Of a stretch of DNA of 64,000 nucleotides, positions 10,110-19,659 are shown one piece after another. Below the pieces are notes generated by a model. It was not told where the DNA came from. It saw only the letters and a list, made by a program, of their open reading frames with translations, and did no database searches. Origin of the DNA: Ascarosepion bandense (Eukaryota; Mollusca; Cephalopoda; Sepiida; Sepiidae); the NCBI GenBank assembly GCA_037127315.1, contig JBBBDQ010000332.1:1927501-1991500 (forward strand), written 5' to 3'. How positions within the stretch are numbered: the first letter of the stretch is position 1; every line of letters starts with the position of its first letter. The translations under genes were made by a program, and so were the position numbers.

Positions 10110-10838
10110 ATGATAAACCCCAAAACTGGAGGAAAATATGCGGTCAAGTTTGTCATAGTGAAAGAGGATTTCCATCCCTTACTTGGGGCAAATGCGATTC
10201 AAAAAATGGCACTCATCACAATCAACAATGACCAGTTCAAAATGGTTGCCAGAGTTTCCCAAGGGGATGAATGCAACAGCCAGAACTCGGACAGCATCAT
10301 AAACGAGTTCGCAGATGTATTTAAGGAGGAACTGGGTAAACTACCGGGAAAGGTACATCTGGAGTTGGATCCAGGAGTAACACTAAATGTAGCAGCAGCA
10401 CGAAGAGTACCAGTGGCACTAAAAGACCAATTAAAAGTCGAGTTGGAAAAACTGGTTAGAAAGAAGGTTATTGAACCAGTAAGTGAGCCGACACCTTGGG
10501 TAAGTGCATTGGCACTAGTAGTGAAGAAAAATGGAAAGCTAAGGATTTGCATAGACCCGAAACCACTGAATAAAGCTCTGAAAAGGGAACATTTCCAGCT
10601 TCCTACACTGGACGATTTACTGCCAGAACTGGCTGACAGAAAGGTATTTTCCACTCTGGATCTAAGAGATGGATTTTGGCATGTACGATTGGATGAAGCT
10701 AGTAGACGCTTGACGACATTTACTACGCCGTTTGGTCGGTTTCGGTGGAAAGTTTTACCATTTGGGATTGCTCCAGCTCCGGAAATATTTCAAAAGGCCC
10801 TCTATAACAATGTATCTGATTTAGAGGGGGGTGATTAA
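10110..10838 (+). pseudogene. gypsy protease end and reverse transcriptase, N-terminal part
   Basis: 242 codons. Residues 1-40 hold the flap/GANAIQ end of the protease. From about residue 95 the RT fingers and palm follow, with PTPWVSALALVVKKNGKLR, then ICIDPKPLNKA, LPTLDDLLPELA, FSTLDLRDGFWHV (first catalytic Asp) and TPFGRFRWKVLPFGIAPAPEIFQ. The catalytic pair Asp-Asp lies just beyond, in codons GTG GAT GAT at 10843-10851, which are out of frame with this segment. Confidence 0.88.
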
Positions 10839-10846
10839 TAAGGTGG

Positions 10847-11398
10847 ATGATCGGGAAGGGTAAAACAATGGAAGAAGAAGCAACAGTTGATCATGACATA
10901 AAACGAAGGAAACTGTTACAGAGATGTCGTGATCGTAGGATGCGACTAAATGCCGAAAAATTAAACCTACGACAAACATCTATATCTTTCCTGGGTCACC
11001 TGATAACCAGTGATGGTTTACTTCCTGATCCTGGGAAGGTAAAAGCCATAAAAGAGATGCCATGCCCAACAGATGTTAAAGGAGTGCAACGATTGGTGGG
11101 ATTTGTGAATTACCTGGCAAAATTTCTGCCACACATATCTGACGTGATGGCCCCAATTCGGAATTTAGTGAAGGCAGATGTGCCATGGACGTGGTCTCAA
11201 ATTCACGAAGAGGCTTTTGGTAAAATTAAAAAGTTAGTAAGTGAGGCACCGGTATTGAGGTATTATGACCCCAACAAATCTTTGGTTATTCAATGTGATG
11301 CAAGTGAGAAGGGCATGGGGGCTGCACTACTGCAAGAAGGTCAACCCCTAGCCTATATCAGCCGTGCGCTGACCGACACAGAAACTCTGTATGCATAA
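10847..11398 (+). pseudogene. gypsy reverse transcriptase thumb and RNase H start
   Basis: 183 codons. It contains RMRLNAEKLNL, ISFLGHLITSDGL and a KVKAIKEMPCPTDVKGVQRL stretch, the usual gypsy RT connection, then LVIQCDASEKGMGAALLQ, the first RNase H motif (catalytic Asp in CDAS), and PLAYISRALTDTE. It ends at TAA 11396-11398, an in-frame stop: the same frame continues with IEKELLAVVYA. Confidence 0.87.
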
Positions 11399-12070
11399 AT
11401 TGAAAAAGAACTGCTAGCAGTAGTCTATGCTAGTGAAAGGTTTTATCAATATACTTTTGGTCGACGGATAACAGTACTGACCGATCATAGGCCATTGGAA
11501 GCTATCATGAAAAAAGAATTGGGGAAATGCCCAAAACGTCTGCAAAACATGCTGATGAGACTACAGGCTTATGATGCTACCATTCTGTACCATCCGGGTA
11601 AGAAGATGTTCCTTGCAGACACACTATCAAGAGCATACATCCAGAGTGTGAACAGCGAATATATGGACAAGGAAGATGATGTCAAAGAAACTGAATATAT
11701 TCCTGTAACAGAGAGAAGGCTGGATGAACTGCGCTCAGCCACGAAGGAAGACAGAAGCATGCAACAGTTGCAGCAAGTAATTGTGGAAGAATGGCCAGAA
11801 GAAAAAATACATCTTGACCCAGAGGTGAGACCATACTTTAGTATGAGAAATGAACTGACGGTACAAGATGGGTTAATTTTCAGAGGTAACCGGGTAGTGG
11901 TTCCAATGACCCAACGGGCTGTGTTGAAAGAAAAGCTGCATTCCACACACCTAGGAATAGAAGGATGTTGCAAGAGGGCAAGAGAATGTTTATACTGGCC
12001 AAACATGAACAGTTATATCAGGGACTACGTGTCAAAATGCCCCACATGCAGAAAATACCCAGGTCCATGA
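11399..12070 (+). pseudogene. gypsy RNase H end and integrase zinc-binding domain
   Basis: Continues the frame after the stop at 11396. It includes the RNase H segments EKELLAVVYASERF, TVLTDHRPL and MFLADTLSRA, then an integrase HHCC domain near the end, with LHSTHLGIEG, LYWPNM and CPTC. A TGA at 12068 ends it, and the integrase core is in another frame. Confidence 0.87.
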
Positions 12071-13028
12071 AGTTCCGGACAGACCCTGGGCAAAAGTGGG
12101 AGTAGATCTCTTTAGGTTTGGAGATCGAGACTATCTCTGCACTGTTGATTATATGAGCAACTTCTGGGAAATTGATCATCTGCAGAATACAGAAGCAAAG
12201 ACAGTAATAACCAAACTAAAACACCATTTTGCACGACAAGGAATACCATATCAGGTGGTAACTGATAATGGGCCGGAGTTTAGCAGCCAGAAATTCTCTA
12301 CGTTTTCAAAAAAGTGGTGTTTTACACATACACCTGTCAGTCCATACAATAGCAAGGCAAATGGCAAAGTGGAATCTGCGGTAAAGATGGCAAAGAACCT
12401 TTTCCGGAAAGCGATGGAAGATAAGGCTGATCCATACCTAGCAATGTTGGATCACAGGAATACGCCAGCTAAAGGTCTCTTATCACCAGCTCAGAAGCCG
12501 ATGTCAAGAAGAACAAAAACACTTCTCCCAACTAGAGAGGAGTTACTCAAGCCAGAATTGCCCCAAAATCTAAAAAAGTTTGTTAAGCGAGATAGCAGGA
12601 GACAAGAACAGTCTTTTAACCACAAAGTAAAACCACTTCAACCGTTACAGCCTGGAGATGTTGTACAGATGAAACCACACATAAAGGGTCAGAAAGAGTG
12701 GAAGAAGGCAATCGTATGGCGGAGACTGGATGAACGGTCATACCATGTAGAATTGGATGGGGAATTATATCGACGGAATAGGGTGGACTTGAAAACAACT
12801 GCAGAAGCACCCCCACCTACATCATTGATTCACCAGTCATATGAAGTGCAGAGCGAGTTACCCAGGAATGAAGGTCGGGGTACAGAAGAAACAGGTGACA
12901 CAGATCGACCTCAATATGAAGGTGAAATAAGAGAAAGACTAAACCCAGCACCAACTCCAACAACACCAAGTCCAGAAAGAACAAAACCAAGCCCGAAAGA
13001 GTGCGGACAACACGGTCCGGAAGAGTAG
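12071..13028 (+). pseudogene. gypsy integrase core and C-terminal region
   Basis: A long open frame (about 310 codons from 12096) with the DDE triad of retroviral-type integrases: Asp4 (VDLF, codon 12105-12107), Asp57 (TDNGPE) and Glu93 (KVESAV), spacing D-52-D-35-E. Downstream come a GDVVQMKP stretch resembling the GPY/F-type C-terminal domain and a Pro/Thr/Glu-rich tail. No chromodomain recognised. It inserts element cDNA into host DNA. This domain itself is uninterrupted, but lies after upstream disruptions. Confidence 0.88.
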
Positions 13029-13183
13029 TAAGAGATCCTGTGAGATTCAAGGACTTCACAAAATAAAGTGAAAAGGGTAGAATAATCCCTGTTAGGCAAG
13101 AGGGTAGTCAGCCCAATGAATGCCTAGGTCACTTTACTTTATATATTTTATTTTAATTCTTATCAGACATTTTTTTTTGTCTT

Positions 13184-13198
13184 TGAGAAAAGGGAAGA
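13184..13198 (+). promoter_or_regulatory. polypurine tract
   Basis: GAGAAAAGGGAAGA directly precedes the 3' LTR, the position of the plus-strand primer in LTR retroelements. Confidence 0.75.
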
Positions 13199-13352
13199 TG
13201 TTGCATGAGGAACTAAACAAGGGCTTTCACCGTTTAGAGTTAAGGCCCTTGGCGCTACTTTTTTAGTTAGTTGATAATAAAGACGCTGTCATGTAGAAGC
13301 ATAGTTGTCGTTGTGTTGTGTTTAATCCGTGGGTATCCGAAGAAATGACACA
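13199..13352 (+). repeat. 3' LTR of Ty3/gypsy element
   Basis: 154 bases, TG...CA, about 98 percent identical to 8756-8909, followed by the TGTCC duplication at 13353-13357. Confidence 0.92.
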
Positions 13353-13700
13353 TGTCCTATAACTCATAACTGGAGGGAAGAGACGGATTAATACCTTTCC
13401 CAAGAGTATTTGTGCGTAAGTGAATGCAAAGAATTCAACTGGATTCACTTACGCGCAAATATCTTAGGAAAAGGTATTATTAATCCTTGTCATGTGGAAT
13501 AAAAAATTAAAAATTATAAATAAAGTAAAAGAAAGGAAGAAATCATTTTACAGAAATAAGGATATATACTAAAAAAAGAAAATTCAGGGTATTTGTGCTT
13601 AAGTGGATGCAAGGAATTCATCTAGAATTCGAACTTGGCTTCCCGGTTTGTCGTTCCTAGTCGATATCCACTGCGCTACAACGCACATTGCTATACCAAG
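13353..13700 (-). mobile_element. SINE-A continuation with an internal inverted piece
   Basis: Resumes the SINE cut by the gypsy element. At about 13440 the family sequence switches to the opposite orientation (GGATTCACTTACGCGCAAAT), followed by about 100 AT-rich bases. A second SINE-A segment with the tRNA-like head (GATATCCACTGCGCTACAACGC) then runs at 13588-13693. The switch and the AT-rich piece recur at 15880-16047. Confidence 0.65.
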
Positions 13701-14330
13701 GGCGCGAAGAAAATGAGACGTAGGTTGTAGAACATTGTAAGAAATAAGTTAATAAATCTATTAATCAATTCAATGAATATAGCAAGAGATCATAGATAAT
13801 AATTTAAAATATTGCAATTAAAAATATTTACCAGAAAGGAGACTGAAAAACGATAGCAAACAGGGAAATACGTTTACGTTTATAAAAAAAAAACGAAAAA
13901 AATATTTGCTAAGTATAGAAAATAAGTTGAAGGTTATGTAGAAAGCAGACTTACCAGAAATAAAGGAAGATAAAAAATAAAGATATACGATGAATATAGA
14001 CCACATTTAAACAACATAAAATGTTTCCCAGTAGAACTAATAGACATAGATAAAATAACGTTAAAATAACGTTTTTTCCTAAGAGTAATTGATCGGAAAA
14101 AAAAGGTTGAAAAAAGTAAATATCTGTATGAAATTCACTTTTTCACGTCTTTTTCATATTAAATATCCGAACATCCGAATTCTAAACAATAACAGAATAT
14201 AAATAAAGAAAATATGGTTATGTGTGTAAAATAAATCATTTGTATTTCCAAACATATGTTCATGAATTGGAATATCAAAAGGAAGTAAACATTTTCTTTA
14301 GTTGAGTTAAAATCTTTGGGTTCTTGGTCC
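13701..14330. other. unassigned AT-rich region
   Basis: Low-complexity A/T-rich sequence without a recognisable gene or repeat. Confidence 0.4.
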
Positions 14331-14333
14331 ACA

Positions 14334-14657
14334 GAAAATACTGTAAATTAAAAATACTTTTAGTATTTGTCTATATTTCTGTGATGAGATAGTATTTACA
14401 GTATCTACATTAATTGGGTTATTGTCCTCATCTTTGTTGCCATTTGTACGAAATTTCATATGACTTCTAATCGAGGCATTACTACGCAAGGAATGAAAAT
14501 GATATATCCCAGTGATAAAAGGTTCGGCTCGAAATTCCTAGCACCTGAAGAAGGCAGGAGCATACAACGACCGAAATGTCGTACATATGGCAACAAAGAT
14601 GAGGACAATAATCCGAATAATGTAAATACTAAAAATACTTTTATTAGTTGATCCACA
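14334..14657. repeat. foldback repeat with hammerhead-like motif
   Basis: The arm 14406-14457 is inverted at 14573-14624 with about 88 percent identity over 52 bases (core TTATTGTCCTCATCTTTGTT), and weaker pairing extends outward to 14335 and 14655. Near the right arm, CTGAAGA (about 14545) and CCGAAATGTC (about 14571) frame a possible stem, giving the CTGANGA...GAAA arrangement of hammerhead ribozymes but with an extra base after CTGAAGA. Related to 19660-20170. Confidence 0.55.
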
Positions 14658-15053
14658 GTAAAAAGAAAAAATATTATGGTGGCTACAAGATTTTGATCGT
14701 CAGCGAAGAATCACTGACCGTCTCTGCAGTGCTGTTAAAGATGATACGTTTGGAGTCAACAACATGTTTTTGCTGCTTCCACTGGACGTGGGTGGAAAAT
14801 CTATGTAGTCACGTGTTTCAATGACATGGGGAGAGTCGCATCTCTGCTCTCGCGGGATTTAATTAGAATTTTTTTCCCGAACGTAGGCTCGAGAAAAATA
14901 GGGTTTTAGTTTTTCTCTGATTAATTTTTAATCAAGAGACACTTTGTTTTCAAACAATGTGTGTTGTAATGTAAATCTTTTAGCATATTCTTAAATATTG
15001 TTTGTTACTGCGTAGAAAAATATATATTGAGTGTGATTTAATATAGTATGTAT

Positions 15054-15554
15054 TGTAATATAGCAATCTGGCCCCACCCGAGGAAAGTTGATGCAATCGA
15101 TGGTGTTTCCCGTCGGTGAAGGGGTCGGCGAACGACAAGACAGATGTTTGAGAAATACATCCTGTCGGGGCCTGGAGCGGATGTCGCAGGGTTATGAGTC
15201 GGGCTCGTTTGACCTTATTTCCGACAGCGGCGGAAATGACTACGGAGGCAAACAGAACAGGTGTCTCTTGGAATTACGTGGGCGTTGCGTGGGCGAGGCA
15301 AAACCGGAAGGAAAAGTCCCGGTTCTAGAAGACTATAAAAAGACCTCGACACACGGATTCGCCAGCAGAGAACGGCCAGTGGAAGCAGAGAGACACCACA
15401 GGCAAGACTACACTCCCGTCGACCCATTCTATGTGCGCTCTCACTCTTCCATTCTCTGTTCCACACGGGTTCGTCGTCAGGAATAAAAATATTACCTTAT
15501 TTTTTTATATATGCGTGTTCTCGTTATTTTGTCGTCGTACGGCGATATATAACA
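15054..15554 (+). repeat. probable solo LTR or LTR-retrotransposon fragment
   Basis: About 500 bases starting TGTAATATAG and ending ATATATAACA, whose ends form a short inverted repeat (TGTTATATA on the complement). It holds a TATA-like CTATAAAAAG at 15333-15342 and AATAAA at 15482, in the order of an LTR promoter and poly(A) signal. It is more GC-rich than its neighbours. A related 3' end occurs at 19290-19410. I did not find a convincing target duplication, so a solo LTR is inferred. Confidence 0.5.
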
Positions 15555-15661
15555 GTATGTGAGTGTGTAATTGTGTTAAAAATAGGGTTTATTTCCTATA
15601 TATTTAGTAAGAATAAAAAACAACAATTATAAAAGAAACACTGTCAAAGTATTTATGTGGA

Positions 15662-16047
15662 ATCAATCAGTTAAGTGCCATACATGACACACGATTGAAC
15701 GATCATGTCTTGAAAGAGACATTATTGACTGGGCAGAAGATTTTAGGTTGCTATTACATTCTGCGGTAGACTGGTTGTCAACAAAGTGTATAGAATCCAA
15801 TCTGTTCTGTTATTTAACCCATAGCTACAGGGAAGAGACGGATTATTACTTTTCCCAAGAGTATTTGTGCGTAACTGAATGCAAGGAATTCAACTGGATT
15901 CACTTACGCGCAAATATCTTAGGAAAATATATTAATCCTTGTCATGTGGAATAAAGAATTAAAAATTATAAATAAAGAAAGTAAAACAAAGAAAGAAATC
16001 ATTTTACAGAAATAAGGATATATACTAAATAAAAAAAAAGAAAATTC
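15662..16047 (-). mobile_element. SINE-A copy with the same inverted junction as 13353-13587
   Basis: 15662-15885 is a minus-strand SINE-A (hairpin word CATGTCTTGAAAGAGACATT, CTGCGGTAGACTGGTTG, CGGATTATTACTTTTCCC). At about 15890 the orientation flips (GGATTCACTTACGCGCAAAT) and is followed by the same roughly 130-base AT-rich sequence as at 13475-13587. Confidence 0.7.
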
Positions 16048-16560
16048 AGTAATATGGTTTGGTATTGTTTGGAGAGAAGCGTGTTAAAATTACTGAGACA
16101 GAATAACATCAAATCGGAATTCAAAAGCCAATGACAAAAAAAAAGGCAAAACAAAATATGAAAAAGGGAAAAGATAAAGTGACAATTAAGCCATTTCCTT
16201 TCGCTGTTGTTTTTCATTCATTTTCAAAGCAACAATAACGAACGACTGAAAAGGGTGGAGAATTTCCAAAACAAACATGGTGGCAAGTGAGGAAAAAATA
16301 AACAAAATCAAAATGGTGACTATGCGCAAACTCAACGTAGAAAAAAAAAGCTATGCGCATCGCAATTTCATTTAAATGCGTAAAATACCCGACCGCAGCG
16401 TTGTCAAAATAAAAAAGCTTGCTGTAGAGAAATGTTTAACAAATTACACCGACAGTCAATTGGCCGTATCGTGTGATTTCAATTGTTTTTCCACTGTTAC
16501 GACACGGTCGGTGCCGGACAAAGCGTTTTCTCATCTTCTATGCGCCTTGTCCCTTCAGAT
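16048..16560. other. unassigned region
   Basis: No recognised gene or repeat. The open frame at 16376-16678 runs from unknown sequence into LINE L-B residues (SYKYFNGYYSDE) and then into a SINE, so it is not a host gene. Confidence 0.4.
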
Positions 16561-17042
16561 TGTCGGCGATCATTGTTCTCCACAACAGCCCGACTTAAGT
16601 CACTTTTTCACCATAGCTTCTCTCTCCTACAAATATTTTAATGGTTACTACTCTGACGAGGGTTCGAATTCCAGTTGAATCCATTGGATTCACTTACGCA
16701 CAAATACCCTTGGGAAAGGTATTAATCCGTATATTCCTTCCAATTATGGGTTAAATAGCAAGACAGATTGGGTTCTATAGCCTTGGTCGGCAACCAGTCT
16801 ACCGCAGAAAGCAATGGCAACCTACTGCGGGATAATCTTCTGCCCAGTCAGTCATGTCTCTTTCGAGACATGATCGCCCAAGCGTGTATCACGTATGGCA
16901 CTTAGATGACTGACTGACTCTGACGAGCTTCTTTCTATGGTGTCCCGAGCACATATATATTTTCGTGCTACTAGTTTGACATCAAGGTCCCACCTCTTTA
17001 TCGTTGAAATACTTGAATGTAACCGCTTCTCGCATCTCCCAT
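16561..17042 (+). mobile_element. LINE family L-B fragment split by a SINE
   Basis: 16570-16660 encodes FTIASLSYKYFNGYYSDE, the L-B RT C-terminal motif (compare SLCLFYKYFHGFCSDE at 36519-37067). It continues after the SINE at 16928-17040 with the RATSL..RSH and VEILECNRF segments. Frames are broken. Confidence 0.6.
16661..16916 (+). mobile_element. SINE-A, 5'-truncated, with 11-bp target duplication
   Basis: Starts inside the B box (GGTTCGAATTCCAG) and runs to the family 3' end. It contains the intact hairpin CATGTCTCTTTCGAGACATG. ACTCTGACGAG occurs at 16650-16660 and 16917-16927, the second copy being the natural continuation of the LINE. Insertion by LINE-type machinery is inferred. Confidence 0.82.
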
Positions 17043-17424
17043 AATTATTAGGCCACCCAAGTTTTTTAAAAGAAATTATGTATTTCATACTATTTTTAGT
17101 ATTTATTGCCAAGTGGATAATTCTAAATGAAAATAGAATGTTTTTTTAGTTATTATTACTTTAGAAAATTTTACAAGGTAAAGAAGCAAAGATGAACTCG
17201 TCCGGATAACCTTAAATTTTCTTCATTTCTTTTTCATTTGTGACATTGCAATATAGGTCATTATTAAATATTTATAAATTCATTTGATCCAGATGTTATT
17301 AAGCAATATTAACAAAAGAACCATTCTATTTTCATTTACAATTATTCAATTGGCAATATATACTAAAAATAGTATGAAATACATCATATTTTTAAAATGC
17401 TGGGGTTGCCTAATAAATATGGCC
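17043..17424. mobile_element. palindromic MITE-like element
   Basis: The left part (17043-17160) is inverted at 17285-17424; TTTCATACTATTTTTAGTAT and its complement are the clearest arms, with TATTAGGC near both ends. It lies between two similar L-B fragments. No transposase. The end sequence suggests a Tc1/mariner-type MITE, but the target duplication is not certain. Confidence 0.55.
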
Positions 17425-17431
17425 GGTAGTG

Positions 17432-17520
17432 TATATATACTCGTGCTACTAGTTTGGCGTCAAAGTCCCACTCTTTTACCGTGGAAATACTTAAATTTAA
17501 CTCCCTTTTCTACTCTATCA
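17432..17520 (+). mobile_element. LINE L-B fragment, local duplicate
   Basis: CGTGCTACTAGTTTGGCGTC and the following 60 bases repeat 16965-17030. Both copies flank the palindromic element, so a local duplication happened around it. Confidence 0.5.
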
Positions 17521-17660
17521 GTTTCTTTTCAAGCCTTTCTTCCTCATTATGGGAGCCAGATATTTCAACGATCTCTTTCTGATGTTAAGTAAAAGAGTCA
17601 TTTTGCTGCCATTGTCTCCAGAACTTCGTCTTTGCTCACTTCTTAGGGTCATGGAATTCT
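17521..17660 (-). mobile_element. decayed L-A fragment
   Basis: Plus-strand words TTCCTCATTATGGGAGCCAG and TTTCTGATGTTAAGTA correspond to the conserved L-A segment CTCATTGCATGTCCCAGGAA...CTGATGCTCAGTA of other copies, at low identity. Confidence 0.4.
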
Positions 17661-17700
17661 TAGACCTCTCGACCACGGTAGATATAATTATTGGATACTG

Positions 17701-17826
17701 TTTAATAAAAAAAAACAGAATATCTACTTAAATACGAGTATAGGTAAAAAATAATGTTCAAACAATTCATTTCAAATTGTCGGTTGTTTATAACCAAGTT
17801 TCGTTAAAATTCGTTAATTTCCGTAA
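17701..17826 (+). repeat. 125-bp direct repeat, left copy
   Basis: Repeated at 18097-18218 with few differences (GAATATCTACTTAAATACGA, TTCAAATTGTCGGTTGTTTA). The two copies bracket the class II tRNA-like sequence. Upstream, at about 17663-17682, the tRNA head occurs in inverted orientation. Confidence 0.7.
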
Positions 17827-17937
17827 CATGTTTACATTTGTTGACATTAAAATACATTTCAGAGCATATATGTTTGTTTACGATGAATCGAAAATTTTGT
17901 TATATAGGCTTGATAAAAACCTCGTTTAGACTGGAGG

Positions 17938-18031
17938 CTATTCGTGGTCGAGAGGTCTAAGACATTGCCAGATCAAATGGTAGCTTCCCCTATGTAAATA
18001 GGGGTCGCAGGTTTGAATCCTGCCGAGTGGT
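17938..18031 (+). tRNA. class II (Leu/Ser-type) tRNA-like sequence, probably a pseudogene or SINE head
   Basis: It folds as a cloverleaf. Acceptor arms CTATTCG and CGAGTGG pair 7/7 with two G-U. A D-stem GTC/GAC encloses GAGAGGTCTAA. A long variable hairpin CCCCTAT-GTAA-ATAGGGG is present, and the T-stem GCAGG/CCTGC has loop TTTGAAT. A box TGGTCGAGAGG and B box GGTTTGAATCC are near consensus. The anticodon loop is abnormal (GATCAAA, no U33), so decoding function is doubtful. It is surrounded by direct repeats, which favours a repeat-borne copy. Confidence 0.5.
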
Positions 18032-18096
18032 ACACATTTTCCTAATAACAATTTATCGTAATTAATCAGTCCGGTAGATAGAAATATATAATGCTT

Positions 18097-18214
18097 TTTA
18101 ATAAAAAAGAATATCTACTTAAATACGAGTATCGATAAAAAATAATGTTCAAACAATTCATTTCAAATTGTCGGTTGTTTACAACCAAGTTTCGTTACAA
18201 TTCGTTAATTTCCG

Positions 18215-18218
<4 letters not shown>
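18097..18218 (+). repeat. 125-bp direct repeat, right copy
   Basis: Second copy of 17701-17826. It ends at a TA microsatellite (18218-18263). Confidence 0.7.

Positions 18219-18263
<45 letters not shown>
18218..18263. repeat. (AT)n microsatellite
   Basis: Uninterrupted AT tract at the end of the direct repeat. Confidence 0.9.
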
Positions 18264-18265
<2 letters not shown>

Positions 18266-18600
18266 TCTTTGAAGTGAAGCCGTGCTGGAGTTAGTATGTC
18301 CAGGTAATACTATTCTTGCTGAGTGAAGGTCAGAGCTACGATGACTACTGACGCGGTATTCTCTGTTTAACTTCGGTATCGTTCGGTAATTTACGGATTT
18401 CACACGATGTCTTACTGTAATCTTGTATCTCACAACGGCCGGAGTATATGCATACTCAAGTCGAGTCCATTGTCATAGAAAAAGGGGAGATCCCACAACA
18501 GTAAGTTCTGTTTACTTAGATATTATTCATTAAAGATGGGATTTGATTTTTTTCAAAAAAATGTTTCAAAGACTTTTTTCAACTTTCTTGTTTCTGAGTA
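18264..18600. other. unassigned region
   Basis: No recognised feature. Confidence 0.35.
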
Positions 18601-18604
18601 TATT

Positions 18605-18800
18605 ACTACATTTGAAATATCTCTCGTGATCGAACGAAAATTTGTTGGTATTAAATTTGGTGAGTAAGGAGGATCTGGAAGGACGTCTCAATGATTTCAT
18701 TTTTTCTCAGGTCTGTTTTGATTGCAACCTTGCATTATCATGATGGAGAATAACGCTCTTTTTTATGTTTAGGAAAGCAAAACAATTTCGACAATTTCGT
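18605..18800 (-). pseudogene. mariner-like transposase relic
   Basis: Minus-strand translation reads ILHHDNAR, then after three stops PDPPYSPNLIPT. These match the second and third catalytic motifs of mariner transposases (HDNA and PYSPDLAP); the third Asp is Asn. The remainder is not recognisable. Confidence 0.55.
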
Positions 18801-19059
18801 TTATCCGTTTAAGATGCTGATAATCGTTGAATTACCGCTCTCTGGCAGCGAGACTTTCTATTGCCAACCGCTTGTAATATATTTCTGTAATCCGACAGAA
18901 ATATTATTGGCATCAAAGGCCGAAAACACAACCAACGGCCGATAAAAGTATGATCGACATCAAAGGTAGAAAGCACAATGCAGTGACCGACCAAAGCATG
19001 ATTGACATCAAAGGTAGCCGGTTTGAAAAACAATAGCTGGCGAAGATGATTGACAGATC

Positions 19060-19410
19060 TGCGTGGCCATAGATGACAGAATTAAACGAAAACCCGAAAA
19101 GGCAAAAATGCATGGAAATTTCAGGTTATATTATTTCGGGGTTTTCTTGTCGAAATCAGAACGCAGAGAGAAGGCAGAGAGAACGCAGAGAAGAGAGAAA
19201 AAGTGAAGTCAACTCCCGCTGGTCAATGGCTCTCAACAACTCCCTCTTAGGTGCGTGATTCTCTCTGGCTATATTCTCCTCCACACAGCCGTCACCGACA
19301 AAGAAAGTTTATATTTTTGTATATACGTGTTCTTGTTCGTCGTTATATTTCAAGACAATCGTTATTGTTGTTCGTCGAGATCCAGAAGAGTGACGTTATA
19401 TAACCTGTTG
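19060..19410 (+). repeat. LTR-like fragment related to 15054-15554
   Basis: The end portion TATATACGTGTTCTTGTTCGTCG and the TTATATAAC finish resemble the 3' end at 15500-15554. The upstream purine-rich GAGAGAAGGCAGAGAGAACG block has no match there. A diverged relative is inferred. Confidence 0.35.
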
Positions 19411-19659
19411 ACGATAATTACAGGCAACGCGAGATGTGAAAGAATTTCTTGCCTAATAGGTGTCTTTTCATAGCAAAAAGTACCCAAGATGCTTTGAACT
19501 CTTAACATTTCGCATTTTTTAAAATGTTCTATCAATATATTTGTTAAAATTTCTTTGTTCCATTTCTGTGTCTTATTTTGTCTTTGGACTCACACGTCCG
19601 CCAGAAATTGTTTGCGGGTCAAATGTAACAGGATCATATAAAATTTAATCAAAATTATC

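Larger units (their letters stand above)
8756..13352 (+). mobile_element. Ty3/gypsy LTR retrotransposon, full length but inactivated
   Basis: A complete architecture of about 4.6 kb: LTR, primer binding site, gag with zinc knuckle, protease, reverse transcriptase, RNase H, integrase, polypurine tract, LTR, with a TGTCC target duplication. The domain order PR-RT-RH-IN identifies Ty3/gypsy. No env-like frame follows integrase, so this is an intracellular retrotransposon by structure. Stops and frameshifts break every coding segment. The two LTRs are nearly identical, so the insertion is fairly young relative to its surroundings, yet the body is heavily mutated; it may have been copied from a defective parent with help in trans. 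Confidence 0.93.

Noticed and set aside
10199..10654. Long minus-strand open frame over the gypsy RT
   Set aside because: Antisense shadow of the plus-strand reverse transcriptase, which has clear motifs; the minus translation is Ser/Phe-rich without family signals.
15088..15486. 132-codon plus-strand frame
   Set aside because: Lies inside the LTR-like sequence with TATA and poly(A) signals; no protein family recognised, so probably chance coding in a GC-richer LTR.
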